Source: Hydractinia symbiolongicarpus
Taxonomy: Eukaryota; Cnidaria; Hydrozoa; Anthoathecata; Hydractiniidae
NCBI RefSeq assembly: GCF_029227915.1
Contig: NC_079877.1
Location: 15,856,851-15,920,850, forward strand
Length of the DNA: 64,000 bases
Direction of reading: 5' to 3'
In this document: positions 1 to 12,129 of the stretch, piece after piece
How positions within the stretch are numbered: position 1 is the stretch's first letter
How the letters are laid out: each line of letters starts with the position of its first letter
Notes under the pieces: model-generated
The model's input: the letters and a program-made list of their open reading frames with translations, nothing else
The model's database searches: none
Told to the model about the DNA's origin: nothing
Position numbers and translations under genes: made by a program

Positions 1-3000
1 TAAATAATGCAGTTAGCTAGGTAGCACCATCTTTTATTATTTTCCTGAAAACTTTTTCTTCAAAGATAATGGCGGAGCAATTGTTTTAGCTGGTGGGGTA
101 ATGACAGGCTGTTCCTTGTGTTTTTATTTATTTAAACCAAAGTTGCATTGAAGTTTTTCTGGAAAAGGGTATTACGCCTATATGCCTGTTCAACTTTGTT
201 TAACAGTACTAAGCGCTTAGCCCAGTGTTAACGACGGACTTTTTTTACTCCTAAGTCTCCTCCTTAATTTACTCCTAAGCGCATGTGCAATGTGGTTTAC
301 CTGTACTAAGGGGTCAACCCTATGTGACAATTAATTTTTAAACTTTCTCGGTAACCACACCTGTACGGATGTGCAACACTGTTTGCCTGGACTAACCGCT
401 CTGCCCCGTGTTAGCAATGTATATACTGTTTCTTGTGTTTTTATTTAAACAGAGTCTGCGAGAATGTTTTTTTCAAAGTGGTATTATCCCTATACGCCTG
501 GACAACACCATTTAACTGTACTAAGCGCTCAGCTCGGTGTCACGATTAATTTTTCAACTTTTTACAAAAACTTATTCCGAAAATAAAACAATATTGACCG
601 ATTGTTATTGCTTTGTCAGTGTAACAACGGTTTGTAAGCTCTATTTTTATTTCAGCTATCGTTGCGGGAAAGTTACTTTTTGAAAAATATGTTACAGTCA
701 AAACACTATAATGGTGTATGCGCTTCACTTGATTTACAACATACTGTATACCTGTACTAAAGCGTTCCACCTGATTGTGTGACACAGTTTACGGCTCTTA
801 TTAAGCGCTCCACAGAGTGTTCAACGCCGGGTCACACCTTGACTTGTGGCTTACCCTGGCGTTTTGACGCCGGGTTTCCCGGTTAGTCTCTTTAATAATA
901 GCCGCATTTTGTCTGTCTGTCTGCGAAAGCCGTGTCCTGTGACGGAAACACGACATTTTTAAAATGCGCGTAGTATAGCAATCACGACGCCTGATTCTAT
1001 AAAAAACAATCAAAGATTTTCGCGACCAAAAAGAATCCAAGATTTTCGCTTAAAAAAACAATTCCATATGTTTTCGCGGCTGAATGAAATGAACAAGGCC
1101 ATTTTGATTCTTAAAAATACAAACCAAGATTTTTGCGGCTGAATAAACAAAGCCCATTTCGATTTTGAAAATGGACATGTGCAATGTGTGGGAGGCTTCT
1201 GAAAGCTTTATCTTTTTTTAATATTTGTTTTCTGTTTGTTTTCAACGTTAAGATAAATATATTGTCACTTTTTTAAGACACGTACAAATTTTAACGCACC
1301 AGTTTTAGGATTTTTGACTAGGAACAAAGATTTTGAAGGCTAGCTAGCTAGAGCCTTACTTTTTACTATTCTGTTTGATATAAGAGCTTTTTAATCTACC
1401 CAACATTTATTTTTATGTTGAGGATGTAGCCATTTACCTAGCTCCTATATTTGGCTAAAAAGTGAAAGTATAAAAATTCTATTGGCTACAACAATATTCT
1501 TAAGCAATAATTCTTTTGCTAAATGCAGTTAAGTAGCTACATCTGTTATTATTTTCCTGGAATTTTTTCTGCAAATAAAGTGGTTGAGCAATTGCTTTAG
1601 CTGTGTTTTCATTTAAACCAAAGCTGCGATATTGTTTTTTTGGGAAATAATATTACGCCTTTTTAACTCTGTTTAACTGTACTAAGCTGTTAGCCCAGTG
1701 TTAACAACAGACTGTTTTTTTAAAAGTTTGTTATGCCTATGCGCATGTGCAAGACGGTTTACCTGTACTAAGGGTTAGCCCACTGACTATTAATTTTTGT
1801 ATTTTCTCGGGAATCACACCTGTACGGATGTGCAACACTTTTTACCTGGACTAACTGCTCAACCCTGTTTAAGCAATGGACTGTTTCTTGTGTTTTTATT
1901 TAAACGTTTTTAAAAGTTTTTCCAAAAGGGTATTATCCCTATACGCCTGTACAACACTGTTCAACTGTACTAAACGATCATCCCGGTGTCACAATTAATT
2001 TTTTAACTTTCACAAAATTTTCTTCCGCAAAATAAAATATATAATAATGAACGATTGTTTTTGCTATGATCGAGTAACAACGGTTTGTAAACTCTGTTTT
2101 TTTTTCAGCTATCGTTGCGGTAAAGTTATTTTTTTTAAATATGTTACAGTCGCAACACTATAATGGTGTATGCGCACAGTCGCAACACTATAATGGTGTA
2201 TGCGCTTCACTTGATTTACGACATACTGCATACCTGTACTTAAGCGCTCCACCTGATTTTGTTCAACGCCGGGTCACACCTTTACTTGTGGCTTAACCCG
2301 GCGGTTCGATGCCGGGTTTTCCAGTTAGTTTTAATAATAATAGCCGTCGTTTGTCCGTTCGTACGCAATATGGCTTCCGATATCACTTTGATCTTTCTGC
2401 CATGTTTTGAAATCAGGGGGTTGTATAATTGAAACACTTATTTATTGATCAATAGAAATTATTAAATGAATTTATTTTCTGAAATAATCGGTTTGTGCAT
2501 GTCGTAGTTAAAGGAACAAAATATTGCGTCGGAGTTGAATTGGTCGATCGTGAAATGTGTTAAAAGTTGCTCGAACGAAAGTAGATCCTGTCCACTTTGC
2601 TTACAAGAAAAATTAGAAATTATTTGTTATGAAAATAAACTCGAACTTTCAAACAAAAGGTCGGAAGTTGTTTCAAAATGTCACCATATTACGTTTTCAC
2701 TACTCTTTTATTGTAAATAACTGATTTTTTGACACGCTTTATTGCCTCGATTTACAATGAATTATATTTTTTTTTATATACAGAATGTATCAGTCGACTT
2801 TATTATACAGCTGAATATTGTTATAAATACATGAAACTCTGAGTACTGCATAGAAGCTAAGTTTTATTTAATATTGTTCTTGATATATGGCTCCTGTGGC
2901 TTACTATTATAGTCGAGCATTATTTTGAGGATTGCATTACGGATCTATTTTGAAAATAAGATATACATACATGCTAAGAAAAGTTCACACATAATGAGTC

Positions 3001-3144
3001 TTTTAGGCTAAACCGGCTGGGGATATTTCTTTTACAATTTATTTCTGGTGCGTCCCTCCCACGAAATAACGTCTCGCGAAATTTTTTAAAACCAATTTGC
3101 ACAAAATAATCAAAATAACGAGAAAAATATTACCTAATTTTACT
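1..3144 (+). repeat. Complex repeat family, copy A (two ~1.5-kb units, left end cut by window)
   Basis: This stretch matches 13,690-16,966 almost base for base. It holds two related units (about 1-1500 and 1500-3144). Each unit contains several diverged sub-repeats of roughly 130 bp carrying phrases such as GGTTTACCTGTACTAAG and CTTGTGTTTTTATTTAAAC, followed by a GC-rich hairpin (near 826-885 and 2268-2320) and the phrase TAATAATAGCCG. A 30-bp stretch is duplicated in tandem near 2146-2202. No protein-coding gene is credible here; the short open frames are side effects of the repeat. The window starts inside the copy, so its true left end is unknown. The element type is unknown. Confidence 0.9.
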
Positions 3145-5269
3145 TAAAAACAGTCCTTAAACTCTTCTTAAATATTATGAAATACTTTTTTAAAAGTTGT
3201 TGTGGCTTGTTAATTTAAGCTTAAAATGTCAATTAAAATAAGTTACAGTCACATTCTTAGCAAAGACCACTAAGATTACCTTACATGTAAAAAGCAACAT
3301 AAAACTGAAGCTAACATAAGGTAGCTACAGAAGCTAATAGCTGGTCACTTAAATATAAACTGGAGACTTAGCTAGGTATAAAGAACATGGCTACATATTT
3401 ATAAATTCCTAGCTACCTAGCTAGTTATTGTTGGTGTGTTTGATGCTAGCGAACAAACATGTCTCGCATCAATAATATCATCAAAACTTTAAAAAACATA
3501 AACAAACCTTACAGAAACCTTTTTATACTTCATTTATATACCATGCCCCTTTTTAAATGCTTTTGTAAAGATTTATTTTGAAGGCAAGAGAAGACAAATG
3601 CTTAAAAAGGACAGCCATCTTTTTTGCAAACACAATTTCCGTTACTTTGTGCTAGAACTTCATTTAACAAACCACACAAAACTCGCGGCTTTTCACGACA
3701 AAGAAGACATATTTTTTCGGCAACATCAAAGATTTTTTTTCGGCGACATCAAAGGAAAATGAACTCATCCACTTTGCCTGTTACAGACACACAAACAGAC
3801 ACACTCTCCGTATTATTATAAGAGATTCAAGCCGGCAATTAAGAGGAAAAAAGTTTTTTATTCTTGCACAAAATTAGAGGAAATCAATTATTGCTGATGG
3901 TACAATGCTCCGTCTTGTGATTTTATTCAAAGGAAAAGCACCAAAAAACGATCGAAAGCTTCGTATCCTTGATGGATTTGTTGTAAGAACATGGGAGAAA
4001 GACCTGATAAAAGTTTGGTTGGAAGGTAGTTGGATAAAACGTATTAAAGTAATCTCTGATTTACAATTTGCAAAATGGCTATCCGCACTAATTAGAGGCC
4101 ACACTAAATTAGAAAAATTATTCCTGACCGGGTAGAATACTGGCTAAGTTATGCAGTTTAGATATTTTCACGAATGCTATGTGCAGGAATGTGGAATCTT
4201 ACCCTTTACTCTAGTATTATGTTGTGGTTACCACTTAGTATTGTGAAAAAGTTTCCACTGAGGATGATTGGGTGGATTGTGGGCCACCTTAGTACAAACG
4301 ATTAACAGTATTAAAAAAGCGTTTTATTTTTTATCAATTTATTCTCGCCTTTTCAAATTACAACATGTTGCAAAAAAAATACGTCCTGAAATCCTTTTTC
4401 AGTTTTTAAAACAATGTACATCGAGCAGTACAAGGAGGGTGATCCCGATTCATAAGATAAGTACAATCGCTTGGTCTTTTGCATGACACTTTATAATTAT
4501 GAAACGAGTAGCTAGTTTTCTCACCAATATAACACCATTCACCGTTAGTCTAAATAAAGCAAAATCGAAGTAAAGCTGTGTATAAATGCTATAAAAATAT
4601 TTCGACTAAGCAATAACGGAAAGAAATTGGAAATAATGTGAACACAATAATATTTATTTCAAGTACTTTAACGCTGTTTCCACTTTGAAACAACGTGGAA
4701 TAATATGAAATACTATTTGTCTTGTTTGTTTGAAAACACACGTAGTTACATAAGAGATGCGTTGGTAGGATATAGAAGCAAAATTTCTTGATAACACATA
4801 AAATATAGTTTTAGGTCGCCAGAAAACTTTTTTCTCCAAACTTTTGATTAGATTAGTTTTTATCAAGAATAAAGACTTATACCATGTCGTTAGATCGTAT
4901 AAAAGACTAAACTTATTGTCAGAGTATGCTTTTTCAGTTTAGCTGCAGTTAGGAAAACAATTCTCCCAAGGTAACTGTTCAAACTTGGTTTCTTTAATCC
5001 CACCGTGGAAAGAAATATTGGAAAGACAGTATATTTCAGAATATAATCCTCACGATTGTTTAATCTTGTTAAAACTAAAATGCTTGTGAACATTTTGATA
5101 TTCAGCTCACGTAGTTTCATGAAATAAGCTTTTAAATTCATGCTTAATTAGAAAAAAATGAAAAGTAAATGTTTTTTTTAATGTGAGATTATGTGCGCTA
5201 GAATTACTTCACGATACTTTCCAGTCGGAATAGAGGTTCGAGGTTTCATGTGAATAATCAATAACTCAC
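3145..5269. other. Intergenic, no convincing gene
   Basis: AT-rich sequence. Open frames of 76 codons exist on both strands at 3874-4135, but they mirror each other, lack recognisable motifs and are not flanked by clear splice sites. The missing downstream exon or exons of the cysteine-rich peptide gene that starts at 5413 should lie here on the minus strand. I could not identify them. Confidence 0.5.
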
Positions 5270-5413
5270 CCAAGAGACTCCGCAGTAACTCCAGCACAAC
5301 CCATTGCATCCATACGTTATTTTATTACCTTTTCGAAACACAGACATCGAGTCCACCATTTCAGAACCACCAAACAGACACAATAAGGCTAAGGCGAATA
5401 ACAATGACTTCAT
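5270..5413 (-). CDS. First coding exon of a small secreted cysteine-rich peptide
   Basis: I do not recognise this gene. On the minus strand an ATG at 5411-5413 opens 48 codons ending at a GTGAGT donor (5264-5269), phase 0. Residues 1 to about 20 form a typical signal peptide (MKSLLFALALLCLFGG), so the product should be secreted. The mature start is short and carries three cysteines in the spacing C-x3-C-x3-C with aromatic neighbours (GCNGLCWSYCG). This is the style of disulphide-rich secreted peptides, whether defence, venom or signalling. A pyrimidine-rich AG just before the ATG (TCTGTTTTAG) suggests a preceding 5'UTR intron. The remaining exon or exons on the lower-coordinate side were not found, so the full cysteine framework, and with it the family, cannot be given. 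Confidence 0.5.
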
Positions 5414-5989
5414 CTTTATGCTTGCTAAAACAGAGGTTCAGGTATCAAGTCCAGAAATGGAAAAATTTATATTCATAGAGTAAAAAAGTATGTAAAAATT
5501 ATACCTACCAGTTTCGATACCTTACCCTTCCAATCCCAGCTTAGAAAACTTTCTAAAAATTTTACTGCGATTAGACCTTTAAATATTCTTCATGAGACTC
5601 TTTAATTACATTGAATCAAGACGGATAAAAATAGCATGGCCTTGTATCATCAAAAGACCCTTTGATGAGAAAGTTGTTATTGACTTAAGCGGCTTTCTTA
5701 TCGCATCTATGCTCTGATAACATCAAAACAACAAGTAAGGAACACAACCCTCATTTGCCCTTATTAGTATTGGAAATTAGCTACTGAGCAAAGAATATAT
5801 AAAATTATAGTCAAATGCTATTGTAACCAATTAAAAGGCTGTCGTTGTCTATGCATTAAATTGTGAAATATATTCTTCGTCAAGTTGGCCATCAATCTTA
5901 CTTTTCTGTTTCTTGTCGTAGAGAAAATCACTTTACAAGTATTTTAAATTCACTTAATCTTTTTCAGTCCAGAGTGATGGCTTTGCTTA
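5414..5989. other. Upstream flank of the cysteine-rich peptide exon
   Basis: Presumed promoter or 5'UTR-intron side of the minus-strand peptide gene. I see no open frame of note. The sequence runs up to the TA target site of the neighbouring transposon. Confidence 0.4.
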
Positions 5990-7845
5990 CCCAGTAAACA
6001 CGAGACGTTTTAAACACGTCTTAAAAACGTCTTTTGAAGACCAGATGAGACGTCTCTAAGACGTCTTTGACCCGTCTAAAAGCGTAACGCCTAAAGACGT
6101 CTTTGAGAAACGTAAAAAAGACGTCTTTTTGCGACGTGTTAAAGACGTTTTTGAGACGTTCCCGTAGTCTTAAACACGTCTTTATTTAGTCTCTTTCAAA
6201 CTTTATACTGCCAAGGCAGGCCTGCTTCAAATAATTTTAGCCCTTGCGTATTAGGATTTTAGTAATTTTAATTCTGATGGAGATGTGACAAACCAACACA
6301 AAAAAAGGTTAAGAAAACGATGATGAAGGATTTAATAGAATTTAATAGAAACTTGATATTTATATCATTTATATAGTTTAATAAGAATAAAATAATACCA
6401 CATACAAGCTTTTTTATAAGCAACAACAAAGAAAACAAAACCATTACTTTCGGAAACTTTTCTTGTTCTTAAAGATGAATGTTCAATGAGCAACAGATAA
6501 GCAACAATCAAGCATTTGAAGCTGTTTTGCTTATAAAAAAGCGTGCATGTATAACACAAAATATACAGTGTAATACTACAAAATTTAAATTGTTGACCAT
6601 GAACACTAACAGTTAGTATCTTTGAAGGTTGTCTTGAACAACGGCGTCATTTTATTTTCGCCAATCACTAACACTTCTGTCTGAGCTCTGCTTGTAAAAT
6701 ATATCTGTCATATTGTGCACGTTGGATAATGTGTTTATTCTTTGAAGATTAATAAAATGTATTTCAGTCACTACACCAATATATAAAGTAGCTACTGTTT
6801 TTTTTTAAGAACAAACTTAAGAGGTCTAAAACTTTAGAACATGTGCAACGTGCAATTGAAGGGGAAGGGATAGTGAAGCTAAAATTAAGCATTTAAAGTA
6901 TTATTTTCCCAAGTATTGATGAAAGCTCCCCTTGATTTCAAACTAGCTTAAAATAAGTCGTAAGCATAATTTTCCGCGTGAAGACCAAAAATCGCAAATG
7001 TTTCTGCCCGAGAAAGTACAAAAAATATCTAAGATACTTACTTTTAATCACCAAAATATTTTCCCTTGTCTATTCATATCTCGGATAAATACAGCCTTTT
7101 TTGCTTTACTATTTACTTGTTGTGTTATGGAGCAAATTATTCTTTTTTGTTCAAAAGTAAACGTCAAATGCAACATTTGTTGAAATAGAACGATGTCCTT
7201 TGCAAGTTTATTCTATGCGGTCTTTCGAACGCTGTTTTCATTGTAAAATGTATCCTTTTTTGGACAAATTTAATTCGAATTTTTGGCTACCTCTGTTTAA
7301 AAAATTCTGAAATATCAAAAACGTTTATTTCTACGCCGATTATTGCGAATGGGCAAAGAAATAACGTACTTATTTGTTTCTTGTGAAATTATCTTTAAAA
7401 CGAAAAGAAATGATGACATTCATTTCGAACGAGATTATACTTGTCTTACAGAGACCAAATAAAGACGTCTTTGAGACGTTTATTTCCAAAGAGATTTTAC
7501 TGGTCTTACAGAGACCAAATGAAGACGTCTTTGAGACGTTTCTTTCGAACGAGATTTTACTGGTCTTACAGAGACCAAATAAAGACGTCTTTGAGACGTT
7601 TCTTTAGAACGAGATATAACTGGTCTAACGGAGACCAAATAAAGACGTCTTTGAGACGTTTCTTTAGAACGAGATATAACTGGTCTAACGGAGACCAAAT
7701 AAAGACGTCTTTGAGACCTTTCTTTTGAACAAGATTTGACTCGCCTTATAAAGACGTCTTTAAGACGTCTTTTTCTGGTCGAGAGACGTCTGAACGAGCT
7801 AGAGACGAGAAAAGACGTCTTTAAGACGTCTTTGTGTTTACTGGG
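5990..7845. mobile_element. Non-autonomous DNA transposon with ACGTC-rich ends and TA target site
   Basis: The left end reads CCCAGTAAACAC (5990-6001) and the right end is its exact reverse complement, GTGTTTACTGGG (7834-7845). Each is flanked by TA (5988-5989 and 7846-7847), the target duplication typical of Tc1/mariner-like and some other DNA transposon superfamilies. Inside both ends (5996-6190 and 7740-7835) the motif AAGACGTCTT and close variants recur many times. The central 1.2 kb is AT-rich and has no transposase-like frame, so movement would depend on an enzyme made elsewhere. The element carries the 60-bp tandem array described separately. The superfamily cannot be settled from the ends alone. 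Confidence 0.8.
7421..7720 (+). repeat. Five head-to-tail 60-bp repeats inside the transposon
   Basis: Five units of exactly 60 bp: 7421-7480, 7481-7540, 7541-7600, 7601-7660 and 7661-7720. Each contains a small inverted pair GGTCT-N5-AGACC and the 12-bp perfect palindrome AAAGACGTCTTT. Units 4 and 5 are nearly identical and units 1-3 slightly diverged. A sixth, degenerate unit runs into the right end. Because 60 is a multiple of three and stop codons are absent from the unit, open frames arise on several frames of both strands. These should not be annotated as genes. Confidence 0.95.
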
Positions 7846-10800
7846 TACTATTTCGCTGACAAACGGGGAACAAGTATTTATAATACAGAAATATGAAACC
7901 ATATATATGCTAGCCGATTACGTTAACTAATTGGTTAAGAATTAATAATGTCAATGTACAATATGCAATTAAAATATTGAGTCAAAGATTCGTACAACAA
8001 GAAGACTTTATTGTCTCGTTGCATTGACAGGTCTTAATCCTCCACACCATGATTTACACATTTTTAAATGGATTAGGTAACTTACTAAAACTTGTTTCTG
8101 CCCTAAAGAATATACTTGTTCTCTTTTGAAAACTATAATTACAACTGTCTGCTCTAATTAGAAGAGTACCCTATCAAGTAGTGATCCACCTTAAATGCTA
8201 TCTATGCATTATATCGCCTTTCTAATTATTATTTCACAGGTATCATTTGTTCCAAACAGTCAGGAGCTTAAATATTTATTTTACGCAGTTTTGATTTATT
8301 TGGCAAACATAGGTAAAAATATGCTTTGGTCTGGTCTCTGTTACACAAAGTTACCCAGACAGATTAATGCTTAATTGAAAGACTTACTGGGTCAATCTTG
8401 TCCCCAGGGATTCTCTTTCGATTTTTATTATTCATCTGACAGAAGAGAAATTCTCTGGTAATGCGCGGCCAAAATATCTATCTATGGGTATTTTTTTTAA
8501 ATAGCCCTCGTTTAGCTTGTTTAATCTTTACCACAAAACATATGATCATAGAAGGAAGCGGATGGGAAAACAGTATAGCTACTATTTACGAGAGCAACTA
8601 TTTATATGGGATTTTCCATGCGTAAGAGCTAGTACTTTCGTTTCATTGAATTATCATAGTGCAGCTAGCTAAATGCACCACATTCATAACGTTGAAAATG
8701 TAGCTAACACACGCTAAAAAGTAAAAGTAACTTTGCTAGCTAACAAGCCAAAATTTGCAACACAATTTTAAATCACATAGTTCTTAAGCTACTTGGTGTA
8801 GCTGAGCATTTGCAAGAACTATGCTTTTCCTAAAGTTAGAAGTCCTATAACATCAGTAATTGAAATAATGACTTGTAACTTGGTATGATACGTTTTTATA
8901 TCGATTTAATAAAATTCAACCGATTAAAATTTATATTGTATTCATAGTTTGCAAATTCCTCAATATAACTGTTTACTGATAAAAACCTTTTAAACAAAAT
9001 ACCACAGGTATGCACAGGTTTTAATCATATCATTTATACGAAACATTATACCTATTTTTGTATTTTTTTTAAAAAATAATTTTATATCAATATATGGCCA
9101 CTGCTATTAAATAGATAAGAATTTTGTTAATTCTCTGTTCTAACCACTTGATAGAAAATTGTTAGAAAACTAGTTTCGCAGAAAAAAGCAAGACAAACCA
9201 AAGGGGCGCGCAATTAAGGTTTTCGTGGGGTACCACATTCACAACGGTTAAACCAATAGAATTTTTTGTCAACCTTTTTTGTGATAACGGCGTGATTGAT
9301 AAAATTTTGCATGTCCTCTTTTTGTGATAAAAACGTTAAAAAACCCGAAATGGAGCGCTACATTCGGTGTGTAATGTTGGGTCCTCCAGCGAGTTTTCTA
9401 GTAGCACAAATGTGTTTTCTTTTCTTTTACATTAGTTGTGCAAGAATGTCATATCTATAATATTTGAATAGCTCGGGTTATCTAACAAGTAAATAACTTT
9501 TAACATTTGTTCTCTACATAGCAATTGACAAAAATAATGTTCTCAGACATTAATATGTAAAGACAGTTGCAGATTAGGATTAGTTCAGAAAAAGGTGCGA
9601 GAAAGGCGTAATATAAATGTAACAAATAGATAATAAGAAAAATAATTTCATGCAAAGCTACTTTCATGGCAACTAACTCTGCTAGCTAGTATTTATTTGT
9701 TTAGCTAAGGTAACAAAAATTTTAAATCTGGCGCATTATCTGTAAAAATTACATTTTTTGTTTTTATTTTTGTCCAATAAACCTTAACCACGACATAGCA
9801 AAATAAAAGTAATTGTAACACTTGAAAATGCAACTCGTCTTAAAACAACCCCACGTCAACTCGCGAAATTAAGGAGCGAATCAGAGAGAAAATTCAAGCG
9901 GTCAGTGGCAGAGTTACTTCTTTCGCGACAGCACTCATATGAGAACACAAAGAAGAAAAAGCTCTGAGAGCGAGATTCGGGACTGGGTCATATCAATTTT
10001 ATTAAAACAGTGAATACAATCTAATTAAATGAGCTGTCGTCTGCATTTAATCCATTCTTGAAATTAAATCTCCCGTTATTACACAGGCAGATTTGTTTTT
10101 AAAGATATTTTTAGACAAATATACGGCAATGTATTCAGATATAATTTTCTTTTTCTGTAAATTTGTTCATTTTCTCTATTTCGTAGCTGCTAACTTCAGC
10201 TTTGTTATGTATCACAAATTAGTAATATTCACCATGTGTTGGCCTTTTTTATAGCACTGAGGATGGATCTTTCCGATCAGATTTTAAGCATTTGTTATGT
10301 GTCAAAAGTTAGTAATATTCGCCGTATCTAAAAATGTTGGACACTGAGTATGGATTTTTCCGAAAAGATTTTGCTTCAAAATTTGAAGCATTTGTTATTT
10401 TTTCATTTGCCACATATGTGATAAGGGTTACAAATAAGTTCCTTGTCTGGTTAAATTACCAAGTATCTGTTTGCTCAGACTAACACAGTTTTGTTTTGGT
10501 AACATGAAATTTAACATATTAATATGTCATTCCGAATATTAATTTTGATTGATGCTTAAATTGGGATCGTCAAATATATTTTGAAAAAAATTATTCAATT
10601 AAAATATTCAGTCAAATAGTTTTATAACAAGAAGTTCTTTGTTGTCTCATTGCAGGCGTTAATTTTCCAACGTCAGGACTTGGGAACTCTTAATTAGTTC
10701 AGGTAACTCAATAAAACTCCTCAATGGCGTAAAAATTATGCATGCATATACCGTTTTTGGGGGGGGAGATAGAACGTCCCTAAACCGTCAGGGCTAAAAC

Positions 10801-12129
10801 GTCGCTTTGCCAAAACTTTCACTTCAAGAGTATATGCATGTCCGATGTAATGAAGTCCAATCAGCACACCCTGGTCCCCAGGAGAGAAGACGACGAAAAA
10901 TACTCTGGTATCGTTGAGTGATTTTTTGCCAATATATGGCCAGATTATGCGAACATACATTGATTTATGCGACCAACAATGGCGTAACTTCAGCAGGCAC
11001 AATTTTATGCTTCAGGAACAGTAACTCACGACTTAAATGTACAAGAGAAATTATCTTGTTAACTGCAAAAAGCGTCTTTAAAGTATGAAAAAAGGTATGC
11101 TGTTTTATTAGCATAGCAGGTTACATAATACTTTAATATAGTTTAGCTAGATGTAGCTAGCTATGTACTTTCTGAATAAAAATTTTCTTTGTAGAACTTA
11201 GATAGTTCATTGTTAGATTTCAAACCAGTTTATGGGAAAAAAATTTGTTTTTGTGGCGTTTTGAATCCTATGAAAAAAACAAGGAAGTAAAAAGAGGGTC
11301 AGACTAATTTCTGGATATATGTAGACCACTTCAGATATTATAAAAGCCTGCCTTAGACATTTTGACATTCTGTTATGTAAAACAACAGAACCATTTGGGA
11401 TATATTGGAGAATTATTTTTTGTAAGAACAAATTTTCCAAATACTTTTGAATTTTTACAAGAACTAATTTTTTGCAAAGTTAGCATGATCTACTCTTGTT
11501 TAAAATACCTCCCTAATCTGAATACAAGTATGAGTATATGTCAGGTAGGGCGATAAACGATTTTTTGGTGCAAATCAGTTTTCTATTATCTTGTATCACA
11601 GAAAGCTACTCTGTCAATAAAAAACTCGCCAAATTTCAGTTCAAATGGACCAATTTTTTAACATACAGCGTCTTTTTAAGCTGTGGATGGGTTGATTTTA
11701 CCTGCCTCTGCATAAATGCGGTTAAGGTATTATTAAAATTCAAATGTTTCTCAGAGACGCTAGATCTTCCCTTCTTCAAGTTTTATTATTTTCCTTTTCT
11801 TGAATAAATTCATCAATTTAAGTAAGTTATTGATAAATTTTTGCAAATAGGGTCCCCAGAATATACATATTTGTAGGATTTTTACTTGTGCATCTCATTT
11901 CAAACAAATACGTTGTTATTGCATTTTACTGAAGCACGTCCGCATCACCTACTGCGTGCTAAGCATATTAACAACCTCGTGTTATCTACGAACACTTGCT
12001 AAGAGATTGGGCTGTTGTTTCTATTATTTCAGCAGTCTACTATTCTTTCTTAATGTACAACGCAGTATATGACCGAGTCAAAATGCCAAAATGTTTTTCA
12101 TAAATTGTGCTAGCGTTTTAAAGAAACAC
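7846..12129. other. Long intergenic stretch; only weak local duplications
   Basis: No gene is supported. About 85 bp near 7955-8040 resemble 10,590-10,680 (both contain AATTAAAATATT, then AACAAGAAG, then TTGTCTC), so an old duplicated segment is likely. A minus-strand frame at 10,736-11,002 (88 codons) has no recognisable motif or splice context. The remainder is AT-rich with scattered AGCT runs. Confidence 0.5.
10198..10395 (+). repeat. Local tandem duplication (~110 bp, two copies)
   Basis: Two imperfect copies share GCATTTGTTATGTGTC-like and TTAGTAATATTC phrases, then CACTGAG(G/T)ATGGAT and a TTTTCCGA-type ending. The copies have diverged, so the duplication is not recent. Confidence 0.6.

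Noticed and set aside
546-1040. Minus-strand frames repeated identically at 14,235-14,708
   Set aside because: Both lie inside the duplicated complex repeat, cross its hairpin, and differ between copies by indels that would break a protein.
2268-2345. Complex repeat as a Helitron (3' hairpin near a CTRR-type end)
   Set aside because: Hairpins are present, but copy borders do not fall at a fixed CTRR end and no TC start was found.
2535-2720. 61-codon plus frame with several cysteines, repeated at 16,261-16,446
   Set aside because: Repeat-borne and present only because of the recent duplication. It has no signal peptide, splice context or known motif.
3874-4135. Mirror-image frames of 76 codons on both strands
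   Set aside because: Neither strand shows a motif or splice site. A low-stop stretch explains both.
7374-7930. Overlapping open frames on both strands (77, 95, 140 and 64 codons)
   Set aside because: They are produced by the stop-free 60-bp tandem repeat and shift with its phase. They are not genes.
10736-11002. 88-codon minus frame ending in a G-run
   Set aside because: The translation looks non-repetitive, but no family, start context or partner exon could be found.
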